This document shows, one piece after another, positions 45,799 through 54,346 of a stretch of 64,000 bases of DNA (the stretch's first letter is position 1; the number at the start of each line of letters is the position of its first letter). This DNA is from Ectorhizobium quercum (GTDB lineage Bacteria > Pseudomonadota > Alphaproteobacteria > Rhizobiales > Rhizobiaceae): contig NZ_JANFPI010000003.1 of NCBI RefSeq assembly GCF_026552795.1, positions 1 through 64,000 of the forward strand, in the 5' to 3' direction. The position numbers and the translations under genes are program-made. Below the pieces are notes generated by a model that saw nothing but the letters and a program-made list of their open reading frames with translations, was not told the DNA's origin and did not search any database.

Positions 45799-47013
45799 TT
45801 ACTGCATGGCGGCGTCGAAGACGACGGGCGGATAAGGCCGGAACTCGCGAACCAGTTCGAACTTTCCATCACCCGCCCGAATGATCCCTTCCTGCCGGGT
45901 GCCGCGATGATCGCCCTTGTTGAAGGTGACGCCGCGGGCACCGCCGATGGCGGCATCCTGAAGCGTTTCCAGAGACGCCATCAGGTTCTCGCGGGTCAGC
46001 GGCTCGCCGCTGTCGAGGAGAGCCTCGAAGGCCTTGCCGAACAGCGCCGCGTTACTCCAGCCGTTCAGGCCGAAGACGCCAACCGGATCATTCGGGTAAT
46101 ATTTGCCGACAGCCTCGCGATAGGCGACGATTTCGGGCTCGGAACTGGAGACGGGAAGCAGCCAGGACGAGAAATAGGTGCCGTCCAGAAGGTCGCCCGC
46201 CAACTTGTAGGTCGAGGGATCAGCCGTGAAGAACGGCGCGAACCATTCCACCTTCAAGCCCTGCTGGTCGGCCGCCTTCAGCGCCGCCGCAAGGTTGGCG
46301 TTGGAGCCGAACAGGATCACCGCCTCGGCGCCGGAATTGGCGACACGGCGCATATGCGGGCTGAAGCTGGTGGTCTTGACATCGAAGGAGACAGACTCGG
46401 CGGGCTGCACCCCGACCTCGGCCATATAGGCGTCGAAGCCGCGCTTGGCGGACTTGCCCAGTTCGTCGTTCTCCCAGAGAAGCGCGATTTTCTTCAGGCC
46501 GAGGTCCTTGAGCGCGTATTCGGCATTCGCCGCCGCCGACCAGCCGTAGTCGGGCAGGAGCGGAAACACGTTCGGCTCAACGAAGAAGGCACTGGCCCCG
46601 CCGATCGGACCGATCAGCGGCAGGCCGACCTCCCGGGAATAGGGGATGGCGGCGACATTGGTTGCGGTGCCGACCGAAGCCGCCAGCGCGAAGACGCCCT
46701 TGTCTTCTACGAGCTGGCGCGTGACGGCCACGGACCGGGCCGGATCGTAGCCGTCGTCATAGGTAACGTAGTTGATCTTCCAGCCCTTGATGCCCCCCGT
46801 CTCGTTGACATGGCGGAAATAGGATTCCGCCGCATGCGTCAGGATGGAGTAGAATGGAACGGGCCCGGTGACAGGCGTGAACGCACCGACCGTCACTTCC
46901 TTCTTTTCGGCGTCGATGCCGAGCTGTGCGGCACCGGCCGGTGCCGCCGCACCGACAAAAAGCGCCAGCACGGGCGCAATGAACTTGGATTTGCAGATTC
47001 CAAAATCCGGCAT
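45799..47013 (-). CDS. Branched-chain-type ABC solute-binding protein (LivK-like)
   Basis: This type 1 periplasmic binding protein has about 404 residues and a signal peptide (FIAPVLALFVGAAAPAGAA). Motifs include EVTVGAFTPVTGP and EVGLPLIGPIGGASAFF. It is the first gene of the importer operon. I chose the ATG at 47013 with GGGGAGG upstream instead of the one at 47031. The ligand could be a dicarboxylate or an aromatic or amide compound rather than leucine, given the enzymes around it. Confidence 0.9.
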   Translation of the reverse strand: MPDFGICKSKFIAPVLALFVGAAAPAGAAQLGIDAEKKEVTVGAFTPVTGPVPFYSILTHAAESYFRHVNETGGIKGWKINYVTYDDGYDPARSVAVTRQLVEDKGVFALAASVGTATNVAAIPYSREVGLPLIGPIGGASAFFVEPNVFPLLPDYGWSAAANAEYALKDLGLKKIALLWENDELGKSAKRGFDAYMAEVGVQPAESVSFDVKTTSFSPHMRRVANSGAEAVILFGSNANLAAALKAADQQGLKVEWFAPFFTADPSTYKLAGDLLDGTYFSSWLLPVSSSEPEIVAYREAVGKYYPNDPVGVFGLNGWSNAALFGKAFEALLDSGEPLTRENLMASLETLQDAAIGGARGVTFNKGDHRGTRQEGIIRAGDGKFELVREFRPYPPVVFDAAMQ

Positions 47014-47094
47014 TGTTTCGATCCTCCCCATCGAATGCAGCCAATTTCCAGTACGGACCTCAGACTATGGTCGAAGATGCGGATGGTCAAATAA

Positions 47095-47106
47095 AAAATG
47101 CATTCT
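47095..47106. promoter_or_regulatory. Predicted second-GntR operator, site d (LivK promoter)
   Basis: AAAATGCATTCT matches the consensus at 10 of 12 positions; the overlapping segment ATGCATTCTGCAT (47098-47110) is itself an imperfect palindrome. It lies about 82 bp upstream of the LivK-type gene. Confidence 0.55.
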
Positions 47107-47315
47107 GCATCATGTTTGCCAGTCCACATCCGGCTCTTCTCGCGGAACGCATCGCCAGCCGAACGGATGAACGGCCATTGCGACAATCGCTGCCCCCTGC
47201 CCCGCGCGGCGGACATGAAACACTGTCCGCCAACAGGCTGTTCGCGCCATCCTCGCCGCACGCACCACCGGCGAAAGCGGCGCGAAGGTGACTGACGACA
47301 ACAGGAAATCATCGC

Positions 47316-47327
47316 TATAATACATTG
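47316..47327. promoter_or_regulatory. Predicted second-GntR operator, site e
   Basis: ATAATACATTGT matches the consensus at 10 of 12 positions and is part of the near-palindrome TATAATACATTGTATATAAT. It is in the divergent control region. Confidence 0.48.
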
Positions 47328-47543
47328 TATATAATCAATATTTCCCTTTTTATCAGGACAACATTCCAGGCCTTTGAAAAGTGTCCTCCACTCCCTTGCA
47401 AACGGTGCGGCGCGAACAAGGGCATGGCCCTTCCCTCTCCCATCGAACCGCCATGCAACAACATTGCAAGCCGGAATTCTTCGCCTCAAATCTCCTGTCC
47501 CATCAAAATCGCGGATTGACGCATCGGTTTCGATAAACAATAT

Positions 47544-47555
47544 ATTGTGCATTAT
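47544..47555. promoter_or_regulatory. Predicted second-GntR operator, site f (CoA-transferase promoter)
   Basis: ATTGTGCATTAT matches the consensus at 10 of 12 positions, 57 bp upstream of the GTG start of the CoA-transferase gene. It links this plus-strand gene to the minus-strand block. Confidence 0.55.
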
Positions 47556-47612
47556 TTATCGCGATCTTGATCGCAATCCTGCTGGTGCAGGAACGGAAAG
47601 GAAGAATGCGAC

Positions 47613-48848
47613 GTGACACAGGCTGGAATTCTCACGAACCGGAAGGTTCTCGAATTGGGCAGCATGATCGCCGCGCCGTTCGCCACCCACATTCTGAGTC
47701 AACTGGGAGCGGAGGTCATCAAGATCGAGCCTCCGGGGGGAGAAACGACGCGCAAGCTGGTGCGCGGCGGACCGAGCGGAACCTACATCGCCTACAATCG
47801 CGGGAAACGAAGCCTTTGCCTGGATATCGGCTCCGACGAAGGCCGGGACATCTTCCGCCGCCTGCTGGCAGACGCGGACGTCGTCCTGCACAATCTGTCG
47901 CCCAGCGCGGCACGCAAGCTGAATGTCACCTACGACGACTGTGTGGCCGTCAACCCGGACATCGTCTACTGCCATATCAAGGGTTACGGCGAGGGCCCGC
48001 TTGCCGAGGAGATCGCCTCCAACCCGATCGCCGAGGCGGCGACCGGCGTCATGTTCGCCAACCGGGTCGACGGACGCCCGTCGCGGCTCGGCCCGTCCTA
48101 TCACGACCAGTTTGCCGGCGCCTACGCCGTCATCGGCGTTCTGGCGGCGTTGCTCGACCCGGCGTCTCCGCCCAGCCGCCGCCGCATCGAATTCGGATTG
48201 TACGAGACCGGCCTTCATATCGCCGCGCGCGAACTGGTCGGCGTGCAGCTGAAATGCCAGCTCACAGGCAAACCCGAGCAGGAGCCCTCGCCCGAATTCA
48301 GCATGCCCGGCTACGGCGCCTATGAGACGGCCGACGGGCGCTGGATCTATCTCGTGATGCTGACGGACGAACACTGGCGGCGGTTCTGCCAGGCCACGGC
48401 GGTCACACCGTCGCCCGAGTTCGCAACCCTTCGCCAGCGCCGGCGCCAGCGCCCGGAGGTCGAGGAGATCGTCGCGAAGGCGGTCCATACGAAGACCTAT
48501 GACGAACTGGCCGAGCACCTTTCCGCGGCCGGAATGGGCTTTACCGAAGTCCTGTCCGCCGATCGGGTTCTCGACGCGCCGCAGGCCCGGGTCCCAGGCA
48601 AATATTCCGAGCTGGGCTTCGCCGATCTCAATTTCGCCTCGCCCGACTTCCCCTTGCCGGGCATCACCGGCGAGGCGGTTTCCCGCCTGCCGCCGCCGCT
48701 ACTGGGGGAACACACCTGTGAGCTTCTCGCAGCGGCTGGGTGCGATCCAGACCGGATTTCCGCTCTCCTCCATAAAGGCACCGCCATCGAGGCCAATATG
48801 AACGAGGATTTATGGTCCCGCTCCAGCCTTACCAAGACGGAGGTCTGA
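47613..48848 (+). CDS. CaiB/BaiF (type III) CoA-transferase, third copy
   Basis: This 411-residue family III CoA-transferase has N-terminal motif RKVLELGSMIAAPFATHILS, KRSLCLDIGSDEGRD and the segment HIKGYGEGPLAEEIA. It starts with GTG after GGAAAGGAAG. It may activate the imported acid, while the transferase pair in the minus-strand operon may act later (for example an intramolecular transfer). The last 25 or so residues (beyond HKGTAIEAN) look unlike the family end and run into the remnant IS630 region, so the C-terminus may be altered. Confidence 0.87.
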   Translation: MTQAGILTNRKVLELGSMIAAPFATHILSQLGAEVIKIEPPGGETTRKLVRGGPSGTYIAYNRGKRSLCLDIGSDEGRDIFRRLLADADVVLHNLSPSAARKLNVTYDDCVAVNPDIVYCHIKGYGEGPLAEEIASNPIAEAATGVMFANRVDGRPSRLGPSYHDQFAGAYAVIGVLAALLDPASPPSRRRIEFGLYETGLHIAARELVGVQLKCQLTGKPEQEPSPEFSMPGYGAYETADGRWIYLVMLTDEHWRRFCQATAVTPSPEFATLRQRRRQRPEVEEIVAKAVHTKTYDELAEHLSAAGMGFTEVLSADRVLDAPQARVPGKYSELGFADLNFASPDFPLPGITGEAVSRLPPPLLGEHTCELLAAAGCDPDRISALLHKGTAIEANMNEDLWSRSSLTKTEV

Positions 48849-49940
48849 TTTCGCGCCACCGGACCGGCTCCAAAAACACCTGGCGCATCCGGCCTACACT
48901 CGCTCGAAGCCGTGTTGCCGCTCGCTTCGGTAAAAGAATCTCAATGATCCTCCAATCCGCGCCAACTCTACATGCGCTCCGGTCGATCACACCGACGAGT
49001 TCGGGCTTGATCTGAGGCTGTTCGTCAGCAGCACCGGCAGAGAAACTGTAGGATTTGAAGACCCGGTTTGATAGCCAGTCCTCGCGCATGAAGTGCCAGA
49101 GGTTTTCGACCGGGTTCAACTCCGGCGACTTCGGCGGCAATGGCAGGATGGTGATGTTTTCGGGCACGACGAGATTGTTGGACATATGCCAGCCCGCCTG
49201 ATCCATGATGAGGATGGCGTGCGCGCCATCATCGACATGACGGGCGATTTCGGCCAGATGCCGGGTCATTGCGTAGGTGTCACACCATGGCATGACCAGC
49301 GCCGCCGCCTTGCTGAGCTTCGGGCAGATTGCGCCGAAGATGTAGGCCGACCTTGTGCGCTGATCGTGCGGTGCTGAAGGTCGTGTTCCGCGCCTGGCCC
49401 AACGGCGTGTGATCTTGTTCTTTTGCCCGATACGGGCCTCGTCCTCGAACCAGATCTCTATCCGTTTTCCTCGGGCTGCTCCAGCGGCAATCTCTGCCAC
49501 CGCGGCGGGGAGGTTTTTTAAAGTCCTCAATGGCTTGAGGGTCTTGAGCGTGATGTTTGGGCCGGACTGCCAGCTTGCGATAGCCCATGGCCCGCACCTC
49601 ACGGCTCAGCGTCTGCTCGCTGACGGAAACACGGAATTCTTCCCACAGCCATTGCGCCAGATCACATAGACGCCAGCGAACAACATCGTCGAGATAGGGT
49701 GTCGGCCCGCGCTCCATGGCCTGCGCCAAGGCTGTGCGCTGCTGATCGTTCAACCGAGACTGCTGGCCAGGAGCCTTGCCATTGATGAGGCCTTGGGGGC
49801 CGCGCTCGTTGAAGCGCAACACCCAGTCCCGAACAATCTGCAGCGTCACGTTGCCGAGACGGGCGGCATCTGACCGCGAGCCCCCGTCATAGATCGAGGC
49901 GAGTGCCAACAAGCGCCGCACTCGGCATTTCCATGACAAT
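48849..49940 (-). mobile_element. IS630-type element, truncated remnant
   Basis: A minus-strand IS630-family transposase occupies this region. Its left limit near the CoA-transferase stop is uncertain. On the right the transposase homology begins only at about residue 30 of full-length relatives, so the promoter-proximal end of the element is lost. No terminal repeats could be identified. It borders a zone of gene fragments and probably took part in forming it. Confidence 0.7.
48849..49940 (-). pseudogene. IS630-family transposase, N-terminally truncated, two frames
   Basis: The first frame (about 49510-49940) carries the helix-turn-helix part (VRRLLALASIYDGGSRSDAA, VSEQTLSREVRAMGYRK). The second frame (about 48850-49602) carries the DDE part (IEIWFEDEARIGQKNKITRR, HAILIMDQAGWHMS, LPPKSPELNPVENLWHFMRE). 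The switch occurs near a run of six T (six A on the coding strand) at 49514-49519, a typical slippage site in this family. After NRVFKSY the C-terminus no longer resembles relatives. The missing first 28 or so codons suggest inactivity. Confidence 0.8.
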
Positions 49941-50321
49941 CGCCACTCTGCTCATCATGAAGATCAAAGCAAAAACCGACGTTTGGGACGAATTTCAGAC
50001 GCTACTCCAACGCTACCGGGCCTTGGCAAGTGAGCGACACCGCGCCGAACAACCGTCGCAGCAGACCGCATTGCCGCCGTCGTCGCCGACCCCGGTCACG
50101 TTCCCAATGAATTCGCGGGCATCACACCGATCGACACCCGCGGGACAATCTACCCGGGCCTCATCGAGCTCCATAACCACTTGAGCTACAATTTCCTGCC
50201 GCTTTGGAGCGTCCCGAAAACCTACACCAACCGAAATCAGTGGCGGGAGCACGAACCCGACTACAAGATTTCGATCTCCCTCCCCTCCAACGTCATCGGC
50301 GGCAACGTCGATGTCGACTAG
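49933..50321 (+). pseudogene. Amidohydrolase gene fragment, preceded by a possible monooxygenase fragment
   Basis: From about 50040 one plus-strand frame reads GTIYPGLIELHNHLSYNFLP, the N-terminal metal-binding segment (HNH) of the amidohydrolase superfamily. It ends at a TAG at 50319-50321, so only about 90 residues of a protein usually several hundred residues long remain. Just upstream a different frame beginning at 49933 (MTIATLLIMKIKAKTDVWDE) faintly resembles the start of a small antibiotic-biosynthesis-type monooxygenase; this is weak. Neither fragment is likely to be functional. Confidence 0.65.
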
Positions 50322-50647
50322 ACGTCCGTGACATCGCCGATGTTTCCGGTTTCGTCGAAGCTGAAGGCGACGATCCCTATCTCGATGATTTCGTCCTTGC
50401 GGGCATTAAGGCCTGTCGTCTCCGTATCGACAATGGCGCCACGTAATGGAAAGCCGGGCCGCGGCTCATCCGCGATGGTGCGAGCCACGAGTTTCCGCAG
50501 AACGCGATAGCGGCCTGTTTCTTCAAGCCGGCGGACCATATCGATCTCATCCTGAGCTCCTTGCACGCCGTTGTTGGGGGCAGACTGAACCTTCGTTTCG
50601 GGCTCCCTCGCCTCCCCCGTACCAAACAGGTCGAACTGCTGTTTCAT
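50318..50647 (-). pseudogene. DnaQ-like 3'-5' exonuclease gene, truncated
   Basis: This 109-residue frame starts with MKQQFDLFGTG and reaches the Exo I motif AIVDTETTGLNARKDEIIEIG of DEDDh exonuclease domains, then stops after GDVTDV. Relatives run to about 300 residues, so Exo II and Exo III are missing and the product cannot be an active nuclease. Its stop codon overlaps that of the amidohydrolase fragment on the other strand, marking a deletion junction. Confidence 0.72.
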
Positions 50648-50664
50648 GCCGATGACCTCATTGA

Positions 50665-51837
50665 CTAGCGGACCGCGGGGTAGAGGCGTGGAAGCCAGCG
50701 CTCGATAATATCGACGGGGAAGCCGAGGCGAACTTTGCCCTTGGCCGTATCCGATTTGAGGACACCGATATGTAGCAAACTCGACAGTACCGTCCGTGCC
50801 TGCCGCTCCTGATAGCCCGTCAGCCCCTGGATCTGCGATCGGAAAAACTCCCCGCTGATGACGGCTTCACGCAAGAGCGGCCAGCTTCCCTTTGGAAGCC
50901 GCTGCATCTGAACCTCCTCGTTACACCAGACTTCGATGCGGTTCAGCAATTCCTCCGGCTTGAGAAGCTCCTCCATGAACGTGACCTGGTCCAGGCAGCA
51001 CGACAGGAAGAATGAGGTAAACTCAGTCAGCCCGGCTTGCGTCAGGTTACCCCGTCCATCCAAATCACCGCGCCTTGGCTGATCGGCCTGGGACAGTAGG
51101 CGTTTGTAATCCGAGACATTTCTTGCAAGACCTCGTGAAACAGACCACAGTTCTGAACCGATCCCGAGATCGCGCAGAAGGGCGTGCGAAAACAGCCGTG
51201 AGACACGCCCGTTGCCATCAAAGAATGGATGGATCCATGCTAGACGATGGTGAGAGGCGCCGACGCCAATGATCCGCTGTAGCTTGGAAAGCATCTTCAA
51301 GCCGTAGCCTTCAACGAACCGCCCAAGGAGCGGCTCAATCATGTCGGGCTCTGGGGCGATATGCTCCCCTACTTTGACATGCCGCGTCCTGAGCTGGCCG
51401 GGGGTCATTCGAATTACTTCGCCCGTATCGGGATTCCGGACAATCAGCAGGTCCGCAGGCAACCGCCCGCAGAACTCCCCATGAAGCCAGCAGATTCCGT
51501 CGATAGACAGCACGGGAAACGGCATGTCTCCTCGATCGACGAGTTGCTGCACCTCGATGTGGGCGCGAGCCTCAAGCTGAAGGTTGCGCTTCTCCGGTTC
51601 GCCGGAAAAGTCGCCTAACATGGCCCGGTCGATATCGATCGGGAGGGTATTGTGCCCCTCTATCAGATTTGAGTAGTAGCAGTTCATCGAGCGCACCAGA
51701 TCGCCGATAGAAGCCCGCATAAGTGGGTGCAGGCGCGCAGCGAAACGGCTGGCCGCCGACGTCAGCTCGATCGTCAAATCTTCCAGATCTCGATTGCTGT
51801 CGGGAAGAAGGGGCTCAATGCTTGCGAGCGTTACCAT
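50665..51837 (-). CDS. Fic-family protein, class II (self-inhibited)
   Basis: This 390-residue Fic protein has the intact catalytic motif HPFFDGNGRVSR (about residues 203-214), the phosphate-binding anion hole and the acidic residue. Near the N-terminus (56-61) it carries SNLIEG, the (S/T)xxxE(G/N) inhibitory helix that defines class II proteins regulated in cis. The C-terminal part (about 290-390) contains a winged-helix-like region (GLTGYQERQARTVLSSLLH). It probably transfers AMP to a target protein. The target and the role here, possibly plasmid maintenance or defence, are unknown. Confidence 0.92.
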   Translation of the reverse strand: MVTLASIEPLLPDSNRDLEDLTIELTSAASRFAARLHPLMRASIGDLVRSMNCYYSNLIEGHNTLPIDIDRAMLGDFSGEPEKRNLQLEARAHIEVQQLVDRGDMPFPVLSIDGICWLHGEFCGRLPADLLIVRNPDTGEVIRMTPGQLRTRHVKVGEHIAPEPDMIEPLLGRFVEGYGLKMLSKLQRIIGVGASHHRLAWIHPFFDGNGRVSRLFSHALLRDLGIGSELWSVSRGLARNVSDYKRLLSQADQPRRGDLDGRGNLTQAGLTEFTSFFLSCCLDQVTFMEELLKPEELLNRIEVWCNEEVQMQRLPKGSWPLLREAVISGEFFRSQIQGLTGYQERQARTVLSSLLHIGVLKSDTAKGKVRLGFPVDIIERWLPRLYPAVR

Positions 51838-52441
51838 TTTTTGCCGGTTCCCATGCCTCTAAATTCACAATTAAGAACATAGTGGTAGGCACGGAGCGAT
51901 GCAATCAATTTGCCGGTCTTATTGTCGATCTTGTTCACGCTGGATATCTTGCCACCTCCCCCAAGGCTTGGGGCGCACCGAAGGCATCTGCGGCCGTGGA
52001 AAATTTCAATTCGACGTACGAAGTTTCGTACCCGTTTCGCGCCAGATGGGCCAATGGCGCGCACCGGTTTTTATAGTACATCGCATGAATTTTCACGGAC
52101 GGCGATTTGCGATGGTTTAGCCACTACGTGCTGCTAAGGCTTTGCACGAGGGTTTGTATCAGCACATGCTCGGCAGCATCAACCGGCCGTACACCAGCGG
52201 TCGAAATTTCAAGAGCAAGCGCCTCAGCGAACAGCTGCTCAGAGAGACCGAGGGTTAGTTTGGTGTCCATGTGTTTCAAGCATTAGCAGTCATCTTGTAT
52301 CTGTAGCTTGCCACGCTCACGCGCACCAGAGCTTACGCCTCGCATCCGGCACCTCAAGATGCTTGTATTTCCCGCCCGAAAACTAGGCCAATCCAGCGCA
52401 TGCGGGCGCGGACCGTCTCGGCAGGCGAATTACGCAGATCC
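51838..52441. other. Intergenic region between fic and scpB genes with candidate small frames
   Basis: This 604-base gap is less GC-rich than its surroundings. On the minus strand a frame at 51935-52081 (MYYKNRCAPLAHLARNGYET and on, 48 residues) and one at 51831-52064, ending across the fic start, are open, but neither has a recognisable family. The frame at 52124-52270 is listed separately. No repeats or operators were recognised. Confidence 0.35.
52124..52270 (-). CDS. Possible 48-residue small protein
   Basis: The ATG at 52270 opens a frame of 48 residues beginning MDTKLTLGLSEQLFAEALAL. The start resembles the first strand of small ribbon-helix-helix or DUF6364-type antitoxins (MNTKLTL). 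The rest (VRPVDAAEHVLIQTLVQSLS) is amphipathic. No clear ribosome site precedes it and there is no toxin partner. It may be a chance frame or a degenerate antitoxin remnant. Confidence 0.3.
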   Translation of the reverse strand: MDTKLTLGLSEQLFAEALALEISTAGVRPVDAAEHVLIQTLVQSLSST

Positions 52442-53161
52442 CTACTCAGTGGAGATCGCTTCTCCCTCCGCTCGTACTTCGACAAAGCTGGTTTCATCTT
52501 GTTCAGCGCGTTTTATCAACAGCCCAGCATCCTCCAGTGCCTCGATGTCGGGCAGATCGCGCAGCGTCTCCATACCAAACGCGGTGAGGAAGTGTTTCGT
52601 CGTGACATAGGTATAGGGTGCGCCCGGCGTCGGGCTGCGTGGGCCGGAGGCGAGGAAGTTGGCATTGCGCAGGCTGGCGATGGTGTCGCGGCTGACCTCC
52701 TTGCCGAAGATTTTTGACAGGTCGCCGCGGGTGATCGGCTGGAAGTAGGCAATCGCCATCAGCACCATGGCCTCGAAGTCGGACAGCGCCGGCGCTGCAC
52801 TCCGCGTCGGCGCCTGCGACGCCCGGATCGAAACGGCGAAACGCGAATGCGTTCGGTGCTGCCAGCCGCCGGCGGCGAACACGATCTCATAGGGCCGGTC
52901 ACGCAATTCCGCGCGCAGGTCATCGATCAAGAGGTCGACGCTGCAGTCCTTGCTGACGACACGGGCCAGCGTCTCGCGGCCGACGGGCTCGGCCGCGGCA
53001 AAGATCACCGCCTCGACGCGCAACATCCATTCCCGCCAGCGCAGCTCCGGCGGCAAATCCACCAGCTCCCGATCCAGGAGATATTCATCTCCGGCCTTCG
53101 CTTGCCCAGTGCGCCTTTTGCCATGCGGTGGTTTGACTGCGTCCGGTTCAGCCATTGTCAT
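52442..53161 (-). CDS. scpB: ScpB-like SMC-Scp complex subunit
   Basis: This 239-residue protein has two winged-helix-like domains of the ScpB family ([58 protein letters not shown]). Plasmid-borne copies occur beside DUF1403 genes close to repABC loci in rhizobia. This copy is unaccompanied by ScpA or SMC and probably has a plasmid-specific role in segregation or maintenance. The start overlaps the stop of the DUF1403 gene. Confidence 0.88.
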   Translation of the reverse strand: MTMAEPDAVKPPHGKRRTGQAKAGDEYLLDRELVDLPPELRWREWMLRVEAVIFAAAEPVGRETLARVVSKDCSVDLLIDDLRAELRDRPYEIVFAAGGWQHRTHSRFAVSIRASQAPTRSAAPALSDFEAMVLMAIAYFQPITRGDLSKIFGKEVSRDTIASLRNANFLASGPRSPTPGAPYTYVTTKHFLTAFGMETLRDLPDIEALEDAGLLIKRAEQDETSFVEVRAEGEAISTE

Positions 53162-54111
53162 AGTCCATAGATCCGGAACGAGCTTCGGCCGGACAGTTCC
53201 CGCACGGCGCCAAAGCCTTCCAGCCGGTCGAACAGCCGGGTCGCCGCCCAGCGCGAGAGAGAGGTGCCGGGCGCCGAGGCGGCCACGGCATCCTCGTCGA
53301 GCAGGGCCTGGATGACGGCGCCAGCGCCCTTGGTGCGAACCTTTGGCGCGACGGCGCGCAGCGTCTCGGCGCGGCGGGCGATGCCACTGGCGGTGCGCAG
53401 GGCCGCGCTCGTTGCCTCCGTGAGGGCAAGGCAGACAGCACGGGCAAAGGCCGGTTCACCCGGGCGCACGCGGCCCCTGCCCCCAAGCGTCTTGAAGGCC
53501 GGCCCATAGCGTTCGGCCATCAGCAGCGGCACGGCAAAATCCCATTTCAGCAGCGCGGCGATCAGCAGGTCGGCCAGCATCCAGGCGAGCGGCTCGGTAT
53601 CCGGCCGCGCGGCATGCATGGCCGTGACCAGGTCCGCCGCGGCGAAAGGCGCCGGGCGGCCCGATTGTAGCGCGTCGTCGGCGTGGTCGACGGCCGCGGT
53701 GAGGCGATCGTCCCAGGCAAGCCCCAGAAGATCGGCAAGCTCAGCCACTGCCTTGGAGGAGAAGGCGGGTTTTCGGGTGGAAACCCTTTTGTAGACCAAA
53801 AACACTTTTCCAGCCGGGCCAGGATCGTCGCCAGCCGCGGTGAGCAAAACGGCATCGCGCAGCGCTGCCTCATCCTCGCTGCGCCCCATCAGCCTGACCG
53901 CGACGGCGGCACATTTCAGGGCCTGACGGGAGCGCCAGCAGCCGGCCCATGGGGGCGCGGAACGAACGAGATCGTCCAGCGATTTCAAGGCAATGCCGGC
54001 GGCGAAGGCGGCGGCAAGCGCGTCCGGCTCGCGGCCACGCGGCAGGGCCCAGCCGGGCAAGGCGGCGATGAACATCGGAGCGGAAACGGGGGAGGCGACG
54101 GGCGAATCCAT
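53158..54111 (-). CDS. DUF1403 family protein
   Basis: This 317-residue protein resembles DUF1403 family members that accompany scpB on rhizobial replicons. Motifs include [20 protein letters not shown] at the N-terminus and [20 protein letters not shown] in the middle. The C-terminal region ([20 protein letters not shown]) looks like a winged helix and may be DNA-binding. The function is unknown. It overlaps scpB by four bases. Confidence 0.82.
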   Translation of the reverse strand: MDSPVASPVSAPMFIAALPGWALPRGREPDALAAAFAAGIALKSLDDLVRSAPPWAGCWRSRQALKCAAVAVRLMGRSEDEAALRDAVLLTAAGDDPGPAGKVFLVYKRVSTRKPAFSSKAVAELADLLGLAWDDRLTAAVDHADDALQSGRPAPFAAADLVTAMHAARPDTEPLAWMLADLLIAALLKWDFAVPLLMAERYGPAFKTLGGRGRVRPGEPAFARAVCLALTEATSAALRTASGIARRAETLRAVAPKVRTKGAGAVIQALLDEDAVAASAPGTSLSRWAATRLFDRLEGFGAVRELSGRSSFRIYGL

Positions 54112-54131
54112 ACCGACAGCCTACAATAACT

Positions 54132-54168
54132 GTGCGGTTTATGCTATAAATTTCACAAAAATCCGCAC
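54132..54168. promoter_or_regulatory. Inverted repeat upstream of the DUF1403 gene
   Basis: GTGCGG (54132-54137) and CCGCAC (54163-54168) flank a 25-base AT-rich segment in the region upstream of the DUF1403-scpB operon. It could be an operator or part of the promoter. Support is limited to symmetry and position. Confidence 0.35.
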
Positions 54169-54346
54169 CGCTTGTCGCAAGCATAAAACGACCGATAATA
54201 TTGCATTATCGTTTGTTTATCTCATTATAAAGAAAATACCTCTGTCGTCGCGCAAAACCTCGAAAATCACGCTCAGGAAAACTCCGCTCCATCCCTCGGC
54301 AACTGAGGTTTATGACAAGGTTCGTTGGTAAAGCCCCTCCCCCACT

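Larger units (their letters stand above)
47014..47612. other. Divergent control region between the LivK operon and a CoA-transferase gene
   Basis: This 599-base gap holds three sites matching ATAATGCATTAT at 10 of 12 positions (47095, 47316, 47544). A GC-rich middle lies between AT-rich promoter regions. The ribosome site GGAAAGGAAG precedes the GTG start at 47613. I see no gene in it; short open frames on either strand look like shadows. Confidence 0.5.

Noticed and set aside
49903..50184. Plus-strand frame of 93 residues next to the IS630 remnant
   Set aside because: It crosses from a possible monooxygenase fragment into a non-coding frame of the amidohydrolase fragment; it is treated as part of the scar.
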